From contig NZ_CP054841.1 in assembly GCF_013363755.1 (NCBI RefSeq), forward strand, positions 578,988 to 642,987: a stretch of 64,000 nucleotides of DNA, given 5' to 3'. A program made the position numbers and the translations under genes. The notes below the pieces were generated by a model that was not told where the DNA came from, made no database searches, and worked only from the letters and a program-made list of their open reading frames with translations. The stretch is from Comamonas antarctica (GTDB lineage Bacteria > Pseudomonadota > Gammaproteobacteria > Burkholderiales > Burkholderiaceae_C). Shown in pieces: positions 38,022-46,659 of the stretch (the stretch's first letter is position 1; each line of letters begins with the position of its first letter).

Positions 38022-38996
38022 TCAGTCGGCGGTGATGCCCGCGGACTTGATCAGCTCGCCCAGCGAGGCGGACTCGGCCTGGATGAACTGCGCGAACTCG
38101 GCCGGCGTTCCGCCCACCGGGGTGGCGCCGATCTCGGCCAGCCGGGTCTTGACTTCGGGCGTGGCGAGCGCGGCATTCAACGCCTTGTTCAGCGTCTCGA
38201 TGACCTGCGCCGGCGTGCCCTTGGGCGCGTTCAGGCCCCACCACACCGTGGCCTGCACGTTGTAGCCCAGCGACTGGGCGGTCTTGACCTCGGGCAGCAG
38301 CGGCGAGCCCTTGGTGTTGAGCATCGCCAGCGCGCGCAGCGAGCCGTTCTTCACATGGCTCACGACTTCGAGCGGGTTGATGGCCATGAAGTCCAGGCGC
38401 CCGCCCAGCAGATCGGTCACGGCCGAGGAGCCGCCCTTGTAGGGCACATGCACGGCCTTGAAGCTGCCCGCGCGCAGCAGCAGTTCACTGGCCATGTGGC
38501 CCGAGCTGCCGACGCCGGCGGTGCCGAACGACAGCGCATCGGGCTTGGCCTTGCCCGCGGCCACCAGCTCGCCCAGGGTCTTGTAGGGCGACTTGGCATT
38601 GACCACCACCACCAGCGCGGCCTCGCCGATGCGGCCGATCGGCACGAAGTCGGCCAGGGGATCGAAATTGAGCTTCGAGTACAGCGCCTTGTTGGTCGTC
38701 AGCGTATTGGACGAGGTCAGCAGCGTGTAGCCGTTGGCCGGGCTGCGCGCCACCGCCGACATGCCGATGTTGGTGCCGCCACCGGGCTTGTTGTCGACCA
38801 CCAGGCTCTGGCCCAGGGTCTGCGCCATGGGCGTCGTGATCAAGCGCGTGATGATGTCCACGCCGCCGCCCGGCGAATAGGGCACGACCACGGTGATGGC
38901 CTTGTCGGGGTAGCCTGCGGCATGCGCGGGAAGAACGAGGCAGGGGATGGCCAGCAGCAGGGCAGTGGCAAGGGTGCGGCGGGTGCGCGAGGTCAT
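38022..38996 (-). CDS. Bug/TctC-family substrate-binding protein (second)
   Basis: A 324-residue periplasmic protein. The signal peptide is cleaved after LPAHA. Bug motifs include VVVPYSPGGGVDIITR, LVVDNKPGGGTNIG, GYTLL and FGTAGVGSSGHMASELL. As with the first Bug protein, tctAB are absent. It heads the minus-strand run bug-SBP3-yddG and is divergent from a LysR gene that probably regulates it. Confidence 0.93.
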   Translation of the reverse strand: MTSRTRRTLATALLLAIPCLVLPAHAAGYPDKAITVVVPYSPGGGVDIITRLITTPMAQTLGQSLVVDNKPGGGTNIGMSAVARSPANGYTLLTSSNTLTTNKALYSKLNFDPLADFVPIGRIGEAALVVVVNAKSPYKTLGELVAAGKAKPDALSFGTAGVGSSGHMASELLLRAGSFKAVHVPYKGGSSAVTDLLGGRLDFMAINPLEVVSHVKNGSLRALAMLNTKGSPLLPEVKTAQSLGYNVQATVWWGLNAPKGTPAQVIETLNKALNAALATPEVKTRLAEIGATPVGGTPAEFAQFIQAESASLGELIKSAGITAD

Positions 38997-39058
38997 GGTC
39001 TGTCTTCCTTTGGGTGAACCGGGTTTTTTTGCGGCATTCTCGGCACAGCCTGTTATAT

Positions 39059-39079
39059 CGTCCAATACTTTTTTGGACG
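39059..39079. promoter_or_regulatory. Candidate LysR operator between bug and lysR
   Basis: CGTCCAA and TTGGACG arms separated by TACTTTT, 24 bases before the lysR start. The location in the divergent promoter region and the symmetry fit an operator for the adjacent LysR regulator. Confidence 0.45.
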
Positions 39080-39102
39080 CGTATTGAGAGGTTTTTCGAC
39101 TC

Positions 39103-40035
39103 ATGGATTTCCGCCGCCTCAACTACTTCATTGCCGTCGCGCAGGAACTCAACTTCAGCCGCGCCGCCGAGCGCCTGCATATCAGCCAGCCGCCGTTGAG
39201 CCAGCAGATCCAGGCGCTCGAGGCCGAACTCGGCGTACTGCTGTTCGAGCGCTCGCGCCGCTCGGTCGCATTGACGCAGGCCGGGCGCGTGTTCTACGCC
39301 CACGCCTGCCGCATCACCGCGCACTACGCGCTCGCGCGGCGCGAGGCGCAGATGGCGCATTCGGGCGTGGCCGGACGCATCCGCCTGGCTTTCACCGCGT
39401 CCGTGCCCTTGTTTCCCGCCTTTCCTCGGCTGCTGCAGGGCTTTCGCCAGGCCTATCCGCATGTCGAGGTGGTACTGCGCCACCTGACCACCGGGGAACA
39501 GCTCGAAGGCCTGCTGCAGGGCGAGATCGATGTCGGACTGCTGCGGCCCTCGCCCCATCTGCATATTCCCGAATGGCTGCGTTCGTGGGAGCTGTGGCAC
39601 GACGAGCTGGTCGTCGCGGTCGCGGCGAGCCACCCGCTGGCGGGCCAGGACATGGCGCCGATCGCGCTGCAGGCGCTGGCCGGCGAAGCCTTCGTGCTGC
39701 AGCCGCAGACCCTGGGCTGCGGCCTCTGGGAGCGCATTGCGCTGCTCACCAGCCGCGCCGGTTTCAGCCCGCAGATCGCCCAGGAAAGCAGCGAGACCGC
39801 GACCACGCTGGCACTGGTCGCCGCCAACCTCGGCGTATCGATCGTGCCCAGTACCTACCGCAGCATCCGGCCCGAAGGCGTGCACTTTCGCCCGCTGTCG
39901 GACCCGCAGGGCCAGACCTGCATCCGTGCGGCGTTGCGCGCCAGCGAAGCCGATGCCTGCGTGCAGACCTTCGTCGGTCTGCTGCAGGCGCAACCGCGCA
40001 TCGGCCAGGCCACGCCATGTAGCAGCAATCAATGA
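39103..40035 (+). CDS. LysR-family transcriptional regulator
   Basis: A 310-residue regulator. The N-terminal winged HTH is MDFRRLNYFIAVAQELNFSR, then AAERLHISQPPLSQQI (about residues 1-60). The periplasmic-binding-like effector domain begins GRIRLAFTASVPLFP. It is divergent from the bug-SBP3-yddG operon. Confidence 0.95.
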   Translation: MDFRRLNYFIAVAQELNFSRAAERLHISQPPLSQQIQALEAELGVLLFERSRRSVALTQAGRVFYAHACRITAHYALARREAQMAHSGVAGRIRLAFTASVPLFPAFPRLLQGFRQAYPHVEVVLRHLTTGEQLEGLLQGEIDVGLLRPSPHLHIPEWLRSWELWHDELVVAVAASHPLAGQDMAPIALQALAGEAFVLQPQTLGCGLWERIALLTSRAGFSPQIAQESSETATTLALVAANLGVSIVPSTYRSIRPEGVHFRPLSDPQGQTCIRAALRASEADACVQTFVGLLQAQPRIGQATPCSSNQ

Positions 40036-40210
40036 CGTCCGACTGGTCAATGTTGTAAGCCATCACCCACAAGCAACGTAGGTCAAACACGAAAAAGCTT
40101 GGCTTTTCCAGGTGGTCGGCGTATCTTCAGGCCATTGGTCTTGGCGTCGTAGCAGCCCGCTTTTGACTTTCAGTTTCCGCTGCCCTCTACGCAGCCAATG
40201 AAAGCGAAGT

Positions 40211-40462
40211 ATGAAATACCGCCTTCTCGAGGCTGCGTCCGGCACGCAGCCCTTTCATCTTCATCTGCCTGAGGAAATCAGCGCGTTTGAAGACCTGCGC
40301 GACGGTGGGTTGGTGGCCGGCACCATCCAGACGCTCGCCAATGCCTGCCGCAAAGCCACCATCTACAGTCTCACGCCCGACGGGTACGCGGTGCTTGCAC
40401 TGCGCAAATGCCGCATCGCACGCCGGCCCGGCCCGATACAGCGGGCTGATCGCAGCCGCTGA
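40211..40462 (+). CDS. Small hypothetical protein, 83 aa
   Basis: Starts MKYRLLEAASGTQPFH and contains ISAFEDLRDGGLVAGTI and YSLTPDGYAVLAL. This pattern looks like a small winged-helix-type module (recognition helix then a TPDG.A...L wing). Its last 15 residues are Arg/Pro-rich and may be read-through. I do not recognise a family. Support is only the protein-like composition and an ATG. Confidence 0.4.
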   Translation: MKYRLLEAASGTQPFHLHLPEEISAFEDLRDGGLVAGTIQTLANACRKATIYSLTPDGYAVLALRKCRIARRPGPIQRADRSR

Positions 40463-40553
40463 CGTTCAGCCTGCCCGACAGCCGGCCATCTCCCGGTGGG
40501 TCGGACGGTTCCCCGGTTCCCCCGGCGCCGCGGTATCCGGCAATGCCCGCTGG

Positions 40554-40670
40554 CTTATCCCCACAGCTTGGGTCCAAGCCTGTGCATAACTGCCACAACA
40601 AGCGCGCAACCCCGCGCCAGTGCTGGGTTTCCAGAGTCTGCCCAAAAAACAGGCAAGCTGCCGGCGGCAC
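40554..40670 (+). repeat. Intergenic repeat, copy A (left of GST)
   Basis: A stretch beginning CTTATCCCCAC and ending near CCCAAAAAACAGGCA. It shares, in order, CTTATCCCCAC, GGGTCCAAGC, TGTGCATAACT, CGCCAGTGCTGGGTTT and TGCCCAAAAAACAGGCA with copy B at 41417-41523. Its start resembles, but does not equal, the DnaA box TTATCCACA. Confidence 0.8.
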
Positions 40671-40685
40671 GGGCCTGGCTCGCAT

Positions 40686-41312
40686 CTACTTGCCGTATGC
40701 GTAGTCACCGCCGCGCGCAATGGCTTGCTGGTAGGCCGGCCGGGCCTGCAGGCGCGCCAGCCAGGCCTGCAGATGCGGATAGGGGGCATCCATGCGCTGC
40801 GTCTTGGCGAGTTCACCAATGAAGCTCAGCTGAATGTCGGCACCGCTGAGCTCCGCGCCCATCAGGTAGGGGGTGTCGCGCAACGCGCCATCGATATAGC
40901 CGAGGAAATTCGCCAGTTCCGACGCGATGCGCGGGTGCAGCGGCTTGCCGGCTTCGCCCAGCCGGCCGACATACAGGTTGAGCATGAACGGCAGCATGGC
41001 CGAGCCTTCGGCAAAGTGCAGCCACTTGATGTACTCATCGTACGCCGCCGTCGCCGGATCGGGCTGCAGCCGGCCCTGGCCATGGCGGCGGATCAGATAG
41101 TCGACGATCGCGCCCGACTCGTTCAACACCAGCGCACCGTCCTCGATCACCGGTGACTTGCCCAGCGGATTGACGGCCTTGAGCTCGGGCGGGGCCAGCT
41201 TGGTTTCCGGGTCGCGCTCGTAGCGCTTGATTTCATAATCCAGGCCGAGTTCTTCGAGCAGCCAGAGAATGCGCTGCGAACGCGAGTGGTTGAGATGGTG
41301 GACGGTGATCAT
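40686..41312 (-). CDS. Glutathione S-transferase (second paralogue)
   Basis: A 208-residue GST. The thioredoxin-like domain has NHSRSQRILWLLEELGLDY at 8-26 and the glutathione-binding NPLGKSPVIEDGALVLNESGAI. The helical C-terminal domain includes LSGADIQLSF. It is closely similar in its N-terminal half to the GST at 4.4-5.0 kb. It is bracketed by two direct copies of an intergenic repeat. Confidence 0.93.
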   Translation of the reverse strand: MITVHHLNHSRSQRILWLLEELGLDYEIKRYERDPETKLAPPELKAVNPLGKSPVIEDGALVLNESGAIVDYLIRRHGQGRLQPDPATAAYDEYIKWLHFAEGSAMLPFMLNLYVGRLGEAGKPLHPRIASELANFLGYIDGALRDTPYLMGAELSGADIQLSFIGELAKTQRMDAPYPHLQAWLARLQARPAYQQAIARGGDYAYGK

Positions 41313-41416
41313 GCAGGCTGGAAGTGAGGGGAAGAAGGGCCGGCGCGAAACCGTGCCACGGGATTTTGACTCTAGCGCAAGCCAAGGGCGTGCGGAATGG
41401 CGCCATACCCTCGCGC

Positions 41417-41523
41417 CTTATCCCCACGGCCGGGGTCCAAGCTTGTGCATAACTACCGGAACAACTCGCGAAAGTGGCGCCAGTGCTGGGTTTGCCGGGC
41501 ATGCCCAAAAAACAGGCAGCCTG
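41417..41523 (+). repeat. Intergenic repeat, copy B (right of GST)
   Basis: A direct copy of the repeat at 40554-40670, with the same blocks in the same order and scattered substitutions. With copy A it flanks the second GST gene and could serve as a recombination target. Confidence 0.8.
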
Positions 41524-41537
41524 GGCGCAGCGGCGTT

Positions 41538-42689
41538 TCATCCCAGCGGATCGACGACGAAACTCCCCGGCGGCACGCCCGCGGCCAGGCTTTGTGCATA
41601 GTGCTGTGCGACATCGAGCGCCTCGGCAATGGTCACATGCATGTCGATGTAGCGGTAGGTGCCCAGGCGGCCGACGAAAGTGACATTGCGCTCGCGCCGC
41701 GCGCGCTGCACGTAGTGCGCCAGCAGCGCCTTCTCGGCCACCAGGCGGATCGGGTAATACGGCGTGTCGTCGCCCTCGCACAGCCGGCTGTATTCCTTGA
41801 AGACCACGGTGTCCGCATGCTGCTCCCAGGGCGCGAAATGCTTGTGCTCGGAAATGCGCGTCCAGGGCACGCTCAGGTCGCAATAATTGATGACGGCGTT
41901 GCCCTGGTAGTCGTCCGCATGGTCCTCGCGCACGAAGTCCAGCGTGCGGTAGCCGAGCCGGCCTTCGTCATAGCCGAACCAGGCGTCGATCGGACCGCTG
42001 CAAAACACCTGGTCGTAGCCGGCCGCCTGCGCGCGCGCGAAGCGCGTGCCCAGGTGCAGGCTGACGTTAGGCAGGTCCAGCAGGTTCTCGACGATGGCCG
42101 TGTAGCCGTCGCGCGGTATGCCCTGGTACTGGCTGTTGTAGTAGTTGTCGTCGTAGTTGAAGCGCATCGGCAGGCGCTTGAGGATGCTGGCCGGCAGCTC
42201 GGTCGGTGCCATGCCCCACTGCTTGAGCGTGTAGTTCTTGAAGAACGCCTCGTACAGCTCCCGCCCCATGAGCGCCAGCGCCTGCTCCTCGAAGTTCGCC
42301 GGCGTGCCCGTGCCCTGCTCGGCAATCCCGGCAAAGAAGGCGCGCGCCTGCGCGGGCGAGAAGGTCTGGCCCAGGAACTGGTTGATGGTCAGCAGGTTCA
42401 GCGGCAGCGAGAACACGCGCCCGCCCGTGATGGCCTTGACGCGGTTGACGAAGGGCATGAAGGTGCCGAACTGCTGGATGTAGTCCCAGACCCGCTGGTT
42501 GCTGGTGTGGAAGATATGCGGGCCGTAGGTGTGCAGCATCACCTGGGTCTTTGCGTCGCGCGCGGTATGGCAGTTGCCAGCCACATGCGCGCGCGCATCG
42601 AAGACCTCGACGCGGTGGCCCGCCCGGCCCAGTTCCTGGGCCAGTACGGCGCCGGAGAAACCGGCGCCGACAATTGCAATATGCGCCAT
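41538..42689 (-). CDS. glf: UDP-galactopyranose mutase
   Basis: A 383-residue FAD enzyme converting UDP-galactopyranose to UDP-galactofuranose. FAD-binding IVGAGFSGAVLAQELG is at 5-20, then YGPHIFHTSNQRVWDY, NRVKAITGGRVFSLPLNL, LYEAFFKNYTLKQWG (about 155-169) and the C-terminal RLGTYRYIDMHVTI. Galactofuranose enters lipopolysaccharide or capsule. The upstream gene on the same strand is a glycosyltransferase fusion only 24 bases away, forming a polysaccharide operon. Confidence 0.97.
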   Translation of the reverse strand: MAHIAIVGAGFSGAVLAQELGRAGHRVEVFDARAHVAGNCHTARDAKTQVMLHTYGPHIFHTSNQRVWDYIQQFGTFMPFVNRVKAITGGRVFSLPLNLLTINQFLGQTFSPAQARAFFAGIAEQGTGTPANFEEQALALMGRELYEAFFKNYTLKQWGMAPTELPASILKRLPMRFNYDDNYYNSQYQGIPRDGYTAIVENLLDLPNVSLHLGTRFARAQAAGYDQVFCSGPIDAWFGYDEGRLGYRTLDFVREDHADDYQGNAVINYCDLSVPWTRISEHKHFAPWEQHADTVVFKEYSRLCEGDDTPYYPIRLVAEKALLAHYVQRARRERNVTFVGRLGTYRYIDMHVTIAEALDVAQHYAQSLAAGVPPGSFVVDPLG

Positions 42690-42713
42690 GCCAGGCTTTC
42701 GAAAGAGGTGGAA

Positions 42714-45137
42714 TCAGGCCATGGGCAGCGCGGGTGCGCGCTGCGGCGCCGCAGCCCACACCGGCAACTGCGCGGTGTCGTCGGCGGCGTGTGTCGCGAA
42801 GCGCTCGAGCAGCACATGCATTGCGCCCGCGGTCTGGTCCCAGCACGTGGCCGCCACGACCTGGGCCGCCTCGTCCTGGAACTGCGCGCGCTGCTGCGGC
42901 GTGCGCGCCAGCAGGTCCTCGCAGGCGCCGACGAATTCGGCCGGCGAGGCCGCAATCGGCACCACCGTCGCGTATTGCTGCGCGACATCGCGCACCGGCG
43001 TGCTGACCACGGGCTTGCCGGCGGCCAGGTATTCGAGCGTCTTGGTCGGACTGATGAAGCGCGTCGAGGCATTGAGCGCAAACGGCATCAGGCAGACATC
43101 CCAGCCGGCGAGGAACGCCGGCAGTTCGTCATAGCGCCGCTGGCCCATCCAGTGCAGATTGGGGCGCTGCGGCAGGCGCGCCGCATCGATCTTCACCACC
43201 GGCCCGACCATCACGATCTGCCACTCGGGATGGGCATCGGCCAGCGCCGCCACCAGGCCGATGTCCAGCCGTTCGTCGATCACGCCGTAGTAGCCCAGGC
43301 GTGGACCGGCAAGGCCGGCCTGGTCGGGATGGTCGTCCAGGCCGCGGCGGCCGAAATGCGCATGGTCGACGCTGCTGGGAAAGCAGTGCACGTCCGCATG
43401 CCGCTCGCGCTTGGACTCATAGAGGCTGCGCCCGCCGGTGAACACCAGATCGACCTGGCCGAAGAGCGCCATTTCGCGTGCGATCAGCTCCGGCGGCGCG
43501 AAGTCGAAAGCCGCCAGTTCGTCCATGCAGTCATAGACGCTGCCCAGCGGCGTGAGGTCTTGCGCCAGCGGCAGGGCCATCGGCGTGTAGAACCACAGCA
43601 GGTATTCGTCGATGCCATGGTCCTCGAGGTATTGGTTGAGCAAGGTGCGCATGCGGTCCATGTGCACGTCGGCGAAGCCCGGAGCATTGCCGGGCACGTG
43701 CATGCGCAGCACCTGCACGCCGGCGCAGGGGCTGTAGCGCTCGAGCCAGGTGCGCTCGGCGCCGGTGATCGGCTCTTCGATGAACAGGATGGGATGCGCG
43801 GCCGCCAGGCGCGACATCAGCTGCTGCGGGCGCTGGTACACGAAGTCCCAGCGGAGATGAGAGAAAACCAGAAGGCTTGTCATGGGCGTACCAGAGGTGG
43901 GTGGAGGAAAACGAAGCGCGTGATCGGGAAACGCCTGCAGCCAGTGCTGCAGGCGCTCGGCATAGGGCTGGCACAGCCGGCGCGTGAGGTCGCCGGCCGC
44001 GGCGCCGGGCACATCCCACAGGCCGCTGTGGTGCCAGTGCTCGGGGTCCTGCCAGTCGGGACGGTCGATCAGCGGGTAGAGGCACAGGCCCAGCAGCGGG
44101 ATGCCCTGCGCATGGCACAGCGCGGCCTCGCCGGCGACATCGTCCAGCCACTGCGCGCGGCCTTCGCCCACATGGCCGGTTTCGCTGATGCACAGCGGCC
44201 GCTGGTAGCGCTGCCACAGCGCCGACACCAGTTGATGCAGCGGACGCCGGCGCCGGTCCTGCAGATGCCAATGCAGCCGGGCGTGCGAGCCATGCTCCCA
44301 CTGGTTGTTGTGGTAGTAGTTGATGCCCAGCAGGTCGAGATAGCGCGGCGCTCCGCCCAGCTCGGGCGCGCGGCGGCCGGCCAGCATGTCCCAAGCCTCG
44401 AACTGGCTTTCGCACTCGCGCGCCGCGGCGGCGCAGGCGCCCGGGCCCGCGCCCAGCGGCGGCTCGACATGAATGGCGGGATCGGTATGCAGAATGCGCG
44501 CGCCCGGCGCTTCGCACCAGATTGCATCGATGGCGCGCAGCGCGGCGCGCACCAGCACGCGCTTGAGCTGCGCGCCGCGCCCGGGCTCGCCCGGCAGATG
44601 GGGATGGATCAGGCCGGTATGGCCCGCGGCCCAGGCCAGGAAGGAGATTTCATTGACCGGCTGGTAGATCGCGGCCGGACCGCTGACGCCGGCCAGCACC
44701 CGCGCCACCCGCGCGCAATGCGCGGCAAAGGCATCGATGAATTCGTCGGGCCGCTCGAACGGGTCCAGGCGCTGCGGCCAGCCGTAGTGCAGCAGCGACC
44801 AGATGACCTGGATGCCATGGCGCGCTGCCAGCCGCGCCTGCGCGCCCAGCGCCGGCAGGCTGGCCGAGCCGCCTTCGTCAAACAGCCGCCAGCCTATGCT
44901 CTCGCGCACCACACGGATGCCCAGGCCGGCCAGCGCCGCATAGTCCTCGTCCAGCCGGGCGCGGTGGCCATTGCAGAGGTTTGGGTCGAGCGCATGGCCA
45001 TGGCCGTTGCGGTGGTCGGCGCCCTCGAACCCGCCCATCCAGAAGCTGTTGAACAGCGGCGCATGCGGGCGTACATCGGCCAGGCGCCAGGCACCGGCCG
45101 CCCGCGGCATCGGCTGGAGGAAACTAGCGTTTTCCAT
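42714..45137 (-). CDS. Fusion of a glycoside hydrolase (clan GH-A) and a glycosyltransferase
   Basis: About 807 residues. The N-terminal half (about 1-410) is a TIM-barrel glycosidase of GH1/clan-A type, with acid/base Glu in QPVNEISFL (about 163) and nucleophile Glu in LCISETGH (about 319). The C-terminal half begins near an internal Met at about 419 (MTSLLVFSHLRWDFVYQRPQ). It is a GT-B glycosyltransferase with YGVIDERLDIGLV, NLHWMGQRRYDELP and TKTLEYLAAGKPVVST (GT4-like E-x7-E region). Start at ATG 45137; a GTG at 45146 is possible. The internal ATG at 43883 has no good ribosome-binding site, favouring one polypeptide. Confidence 0.85.
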   Translation of the reverse strand: MENASFLQPMPRAAGAWRLADVRPHAPLFNSFWMGGFEGADHRNGHGHALDPNLCNGHRARLDEDYAALAGLGIRVVRESIGWRLFDEGGSASLPALGAQARLAARHGIQVIWSLLHYGWPQRLDPFERPDEFIDAFAAHCARVARVLAGVSGPAAIYQPVNEISFLAWAAGHTGLIHPHLPGEPGRGAQLKRVLVRAALRAIDAIWCEAPGARILHTDPAIHVEPPLGAGPGACAAAARECESQFEAWDMLAGRRAPELGGAPRYLDLLGINYYHNNQWEHGSHARLHWHLQDRRRRPLHQLVSALWQRYQRPLCISETGHVGEGRAQWLDDVAGEAALCHAQGIPLLGLCLYPLIDRPDWQDPEHWHHSGLWDVPGAAAGDLTRRLCQPYAERLQHWLQAFPDHALRFPPPTSGTPMTSLLVFSHLRWDFVYQRPQQLMSRLAAAHPILFIEEPITGAERTWLERYSPCAGVQVLRMHVPGNAPGFADVHMDRMRTLLNQYLEDHGIDEYLLWFYTPMALPLAQDLTPLGSVYDCMDELAAFDFAPPELIAREMALFGQVDLVFTGGRSLYESKRERHADVHCFPSSVDHAHFGRRGLDDHPDQAGLAGPRLGYYGVIDERLDIGLVAALADAHPEWQIVMVGPVVKIDAARLPQRPNLHWMGQRRYDELPAFLAGWDVCLMPFALNASTRFISPTKTLEYLAAGKPVVSTPVRDVAQQYATVVPIAASPAEFVGACEDLLARTPQQRAQFQDEAAQVVAATCWDQTAGAMHVLLERFATHAADDTAQLPVWAAAPQRAPALPMA

Positions 45138-45365
45138 GCGCGACACCAGCCCGCGAGCTGGCGCCGCAGCCGCGCAACCGGGGCTGAAACATCAATGCCG
45201 CATGGGAAAAAGACATGGAACCGTCCTGTGGGATGAAAGCGTTGGCACGCTGCAAGCACGTTTCGTGCAGCCCCATGGTGTTCCCCAAACCCGCCCCGGT
45301 TTGTAGGTGGAAGTTCCGTGGCCTGTTCAGCCGATGGCCCGCTTACATCCCTGAGCGCCGGGCCG

Positions 45366-45959
45366 TCAAGCGCCCGGCAGGATGGCGTAGTCGATGGGCT
45401 TGAAGCGGCCGTTGTTGGAGTTTTCCGCCGAGCACGAGGTCAGGCCGCAGACCATGTCCATTTCGGCGCGCAGATCGATGAAGTCGCCGGGCTTCGATTT
45501 CGGTGCCTTCACCGCGACCGCGCCATCCGGGCCGACCTCGACGTTCATGAACACATTGAACGTGGTGCCGATCTGCTCCGGCCGAATGCCGAACTCGCCA
45601 AGCGCGCGGTACAGGTTCTCGAAGCAGCTCGGATGGTGGCCGTGGTGGTGGTAGAGGATCTCGAACATTTCCTGGCTGCAGGGCGTGAGCAGGAAATCAT
45701 GCCGCCCGACCTGATCCTCGAGGATGCGGAACATCGGCCGGCTGTCGTTGGCGTAGAGGATGTCGCCGGTGCTCAGGTAGATCTTCGAGGCGTAATCGAT
45801 GCTGCGGCCCGACGACAGACTGCAGGCGTGGTCATCGTCCTTGAATGCAAACAGGTCGGCGACCTGCTCGCCCAGCGGATCGTAGATGCGCAGGATCTGC
45901 CCGGCCCGGATGCGGAAGGCAACGCCCGACTGGGGCGGAATACGGGTGACGGCGCTCAT
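45366..45959 (-). CDS. DUF1989 / urea-carboxylase-associated family protein
   Basis: A 197-residue protein of the DUF1989 family: GVAFRIRAGQILRIYDPLGEQVADLFAF at about 9-36, SRPMFRILEDQVGRHDFLLTPCSQEMFE near 73-100, HHPSCFENLYRAL, then a Cys-rich CGLTSCSAENSNNG near the C-terminus. Members next to urea carboxylase act as carboxyguanidine deiminase subunits, and the conserved His/Cys residues likely bind zinc. Here there is no urea carboxylase. It is instead paired, 4 bases apart, with a YqcI/YcgG heme-oxygenase-type gene, so a guanidino or N-hydroxyguanidino substrate is plausible. Confidence 0.87.
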   Translation of the reverse strand: MSAVTRIPPQSGVAFRIRAGQILRIYDPLGEQVADLFAFKDDDHACSLSSGRSIDYASKIYLSTGDILYANDSRPMFRILEDQVGRHDFLLTPCSQEMFEILYHHHGHHPSCFENLYRALGEFGIRPEQIGTTFNVFMNVEVGPDGAVAVKAPKSKPGDFIDLRAEMDMVCGLTSCSAENSNNGRFKPIDYAILPGA

Positions 45960-45963
45960 GGCT

Positions 45964-46659
45964 TCATGCATCTTGCGTGGCTTTCGAATGGAAGGGACAT
46001 TGCCAGTCGGCTTCCACCGCCCGGCCTGAATACTGGCGTGCCTCGGACGCTTCGCCGAAGCGCGCCAGCACGGGGTTGATCGAGCCCTGCAGGGCGATGT
46101 CGCGCGTACGGATCGCGTCCTGCATGCTCGCATATTTGCCGTTGGCCTTGAGCTGCTCGAACTGCTCGTGGAAATTGAACACCAGGCAGGGCAGCGGCGC
46201 GCGGCGCGCCAGCCGCGAGGCGCCCGGGTGCAGGCCGACGACGAAAAACGCGCGCCCGCCGACGCTGAAGGAGAAATCGTGGCGCTCGGGGTCGTCGGCC
46301 ACGTCCTTCGCCCAGCCGATACCCTGCGCGCAGTCATGCGCATGCAGTGCCTCGAGCTGCTGCCACAGGCGCTGCTCGAACGCTGTCTCGTCCAGCGTTT
46401 CCGGCGCGAACACCGCAATGAACGTCGCGGGCACGGTGCCGGGATCGGGGTAGGCCGCAGCATAGGACTGCAGCGCCGCATGCAGTGCCGGCGTCGTGGC
46501 TGGATCGCCCAGCGCGCCGAATTCCACGAGTTGCAGGCGGCCCTTGTTCAGCGCCGATTTCGCGCCGACGCAGGGGAAGGCCTTGTCGGCAATGAAATCG
46601 CGGATGAGATCCCGGGCCGATGCGGCATCGCGGCGGGTGGCTTGGCAGTTTTCTTGCAT
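45964..46659 (-). CDS. YqcI/YcgG (GntA-like) family putative heme-dependent N-hydroxylase
   Basis: A 231-residue protein with the family's N-terminal FPCVGAKSALNKG (about 28-40), central HDFSFSVGGRAFFVVGLHPGASRLARR, and the C-terminal INPVLARFGEASEARQYSGR with VEADWQCPF. Characterised relatives (for example GntA of guanitoxin and AglA of argolaphos biosynthesis) are heme-dependent hydroxylases of arginine-type guanidines. It lies first in a two-gene operon with the DUF1989 gene. Substrate and product are unknown here. Confidence 0.85.
   Translation of the reverse strand: MQENCQATRRDAASARDLIRDFIADKAFPCVGAKSALNKGRLQLVEFGALGDPATTPALHAALQSYAAAYPDPGTVPATFIAVFAPETLDETAFEQRLWQQLEALHAHDCAQGIGWAKDVADDPERHDFSFSVGGRAFFVVGLHPGASRLARRAPLPCLVFNFHEQFEQLKANGKYASMQDAIRTRDIALQGSINPVLARFGEASEARQYSGRAVEADWQCPFHSKATQDA

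Larger units (their letters stand above)
40036..40685. other. Intergenic region with one small possible gene and a duplicated repeat
   Basis: Between the lysR stop and the end of the GST gene. It holds a possible 83-codon gene (40211-40462) and the first copy of a roughly 110-base repeat (40554-40670). The rest shows nothing recognisable. Confidence 0.5.

Noticed and set aside
43883..43883. A separate glycosyltransferase gene starting at the internal ATG
   Set aside because: No convincing ribosome-binding site precedes it and the frame is uninterrupted with the glycosidase; kept as one fused gene with the alternative noted.
41397..45236. A 1279-codon open frame on the plus strand
   Set aside because: It lies opposite glf and the GH-GT fusion gene; its Arg/Ala/Gln-rich translation is a GC-rich shadow without domains.
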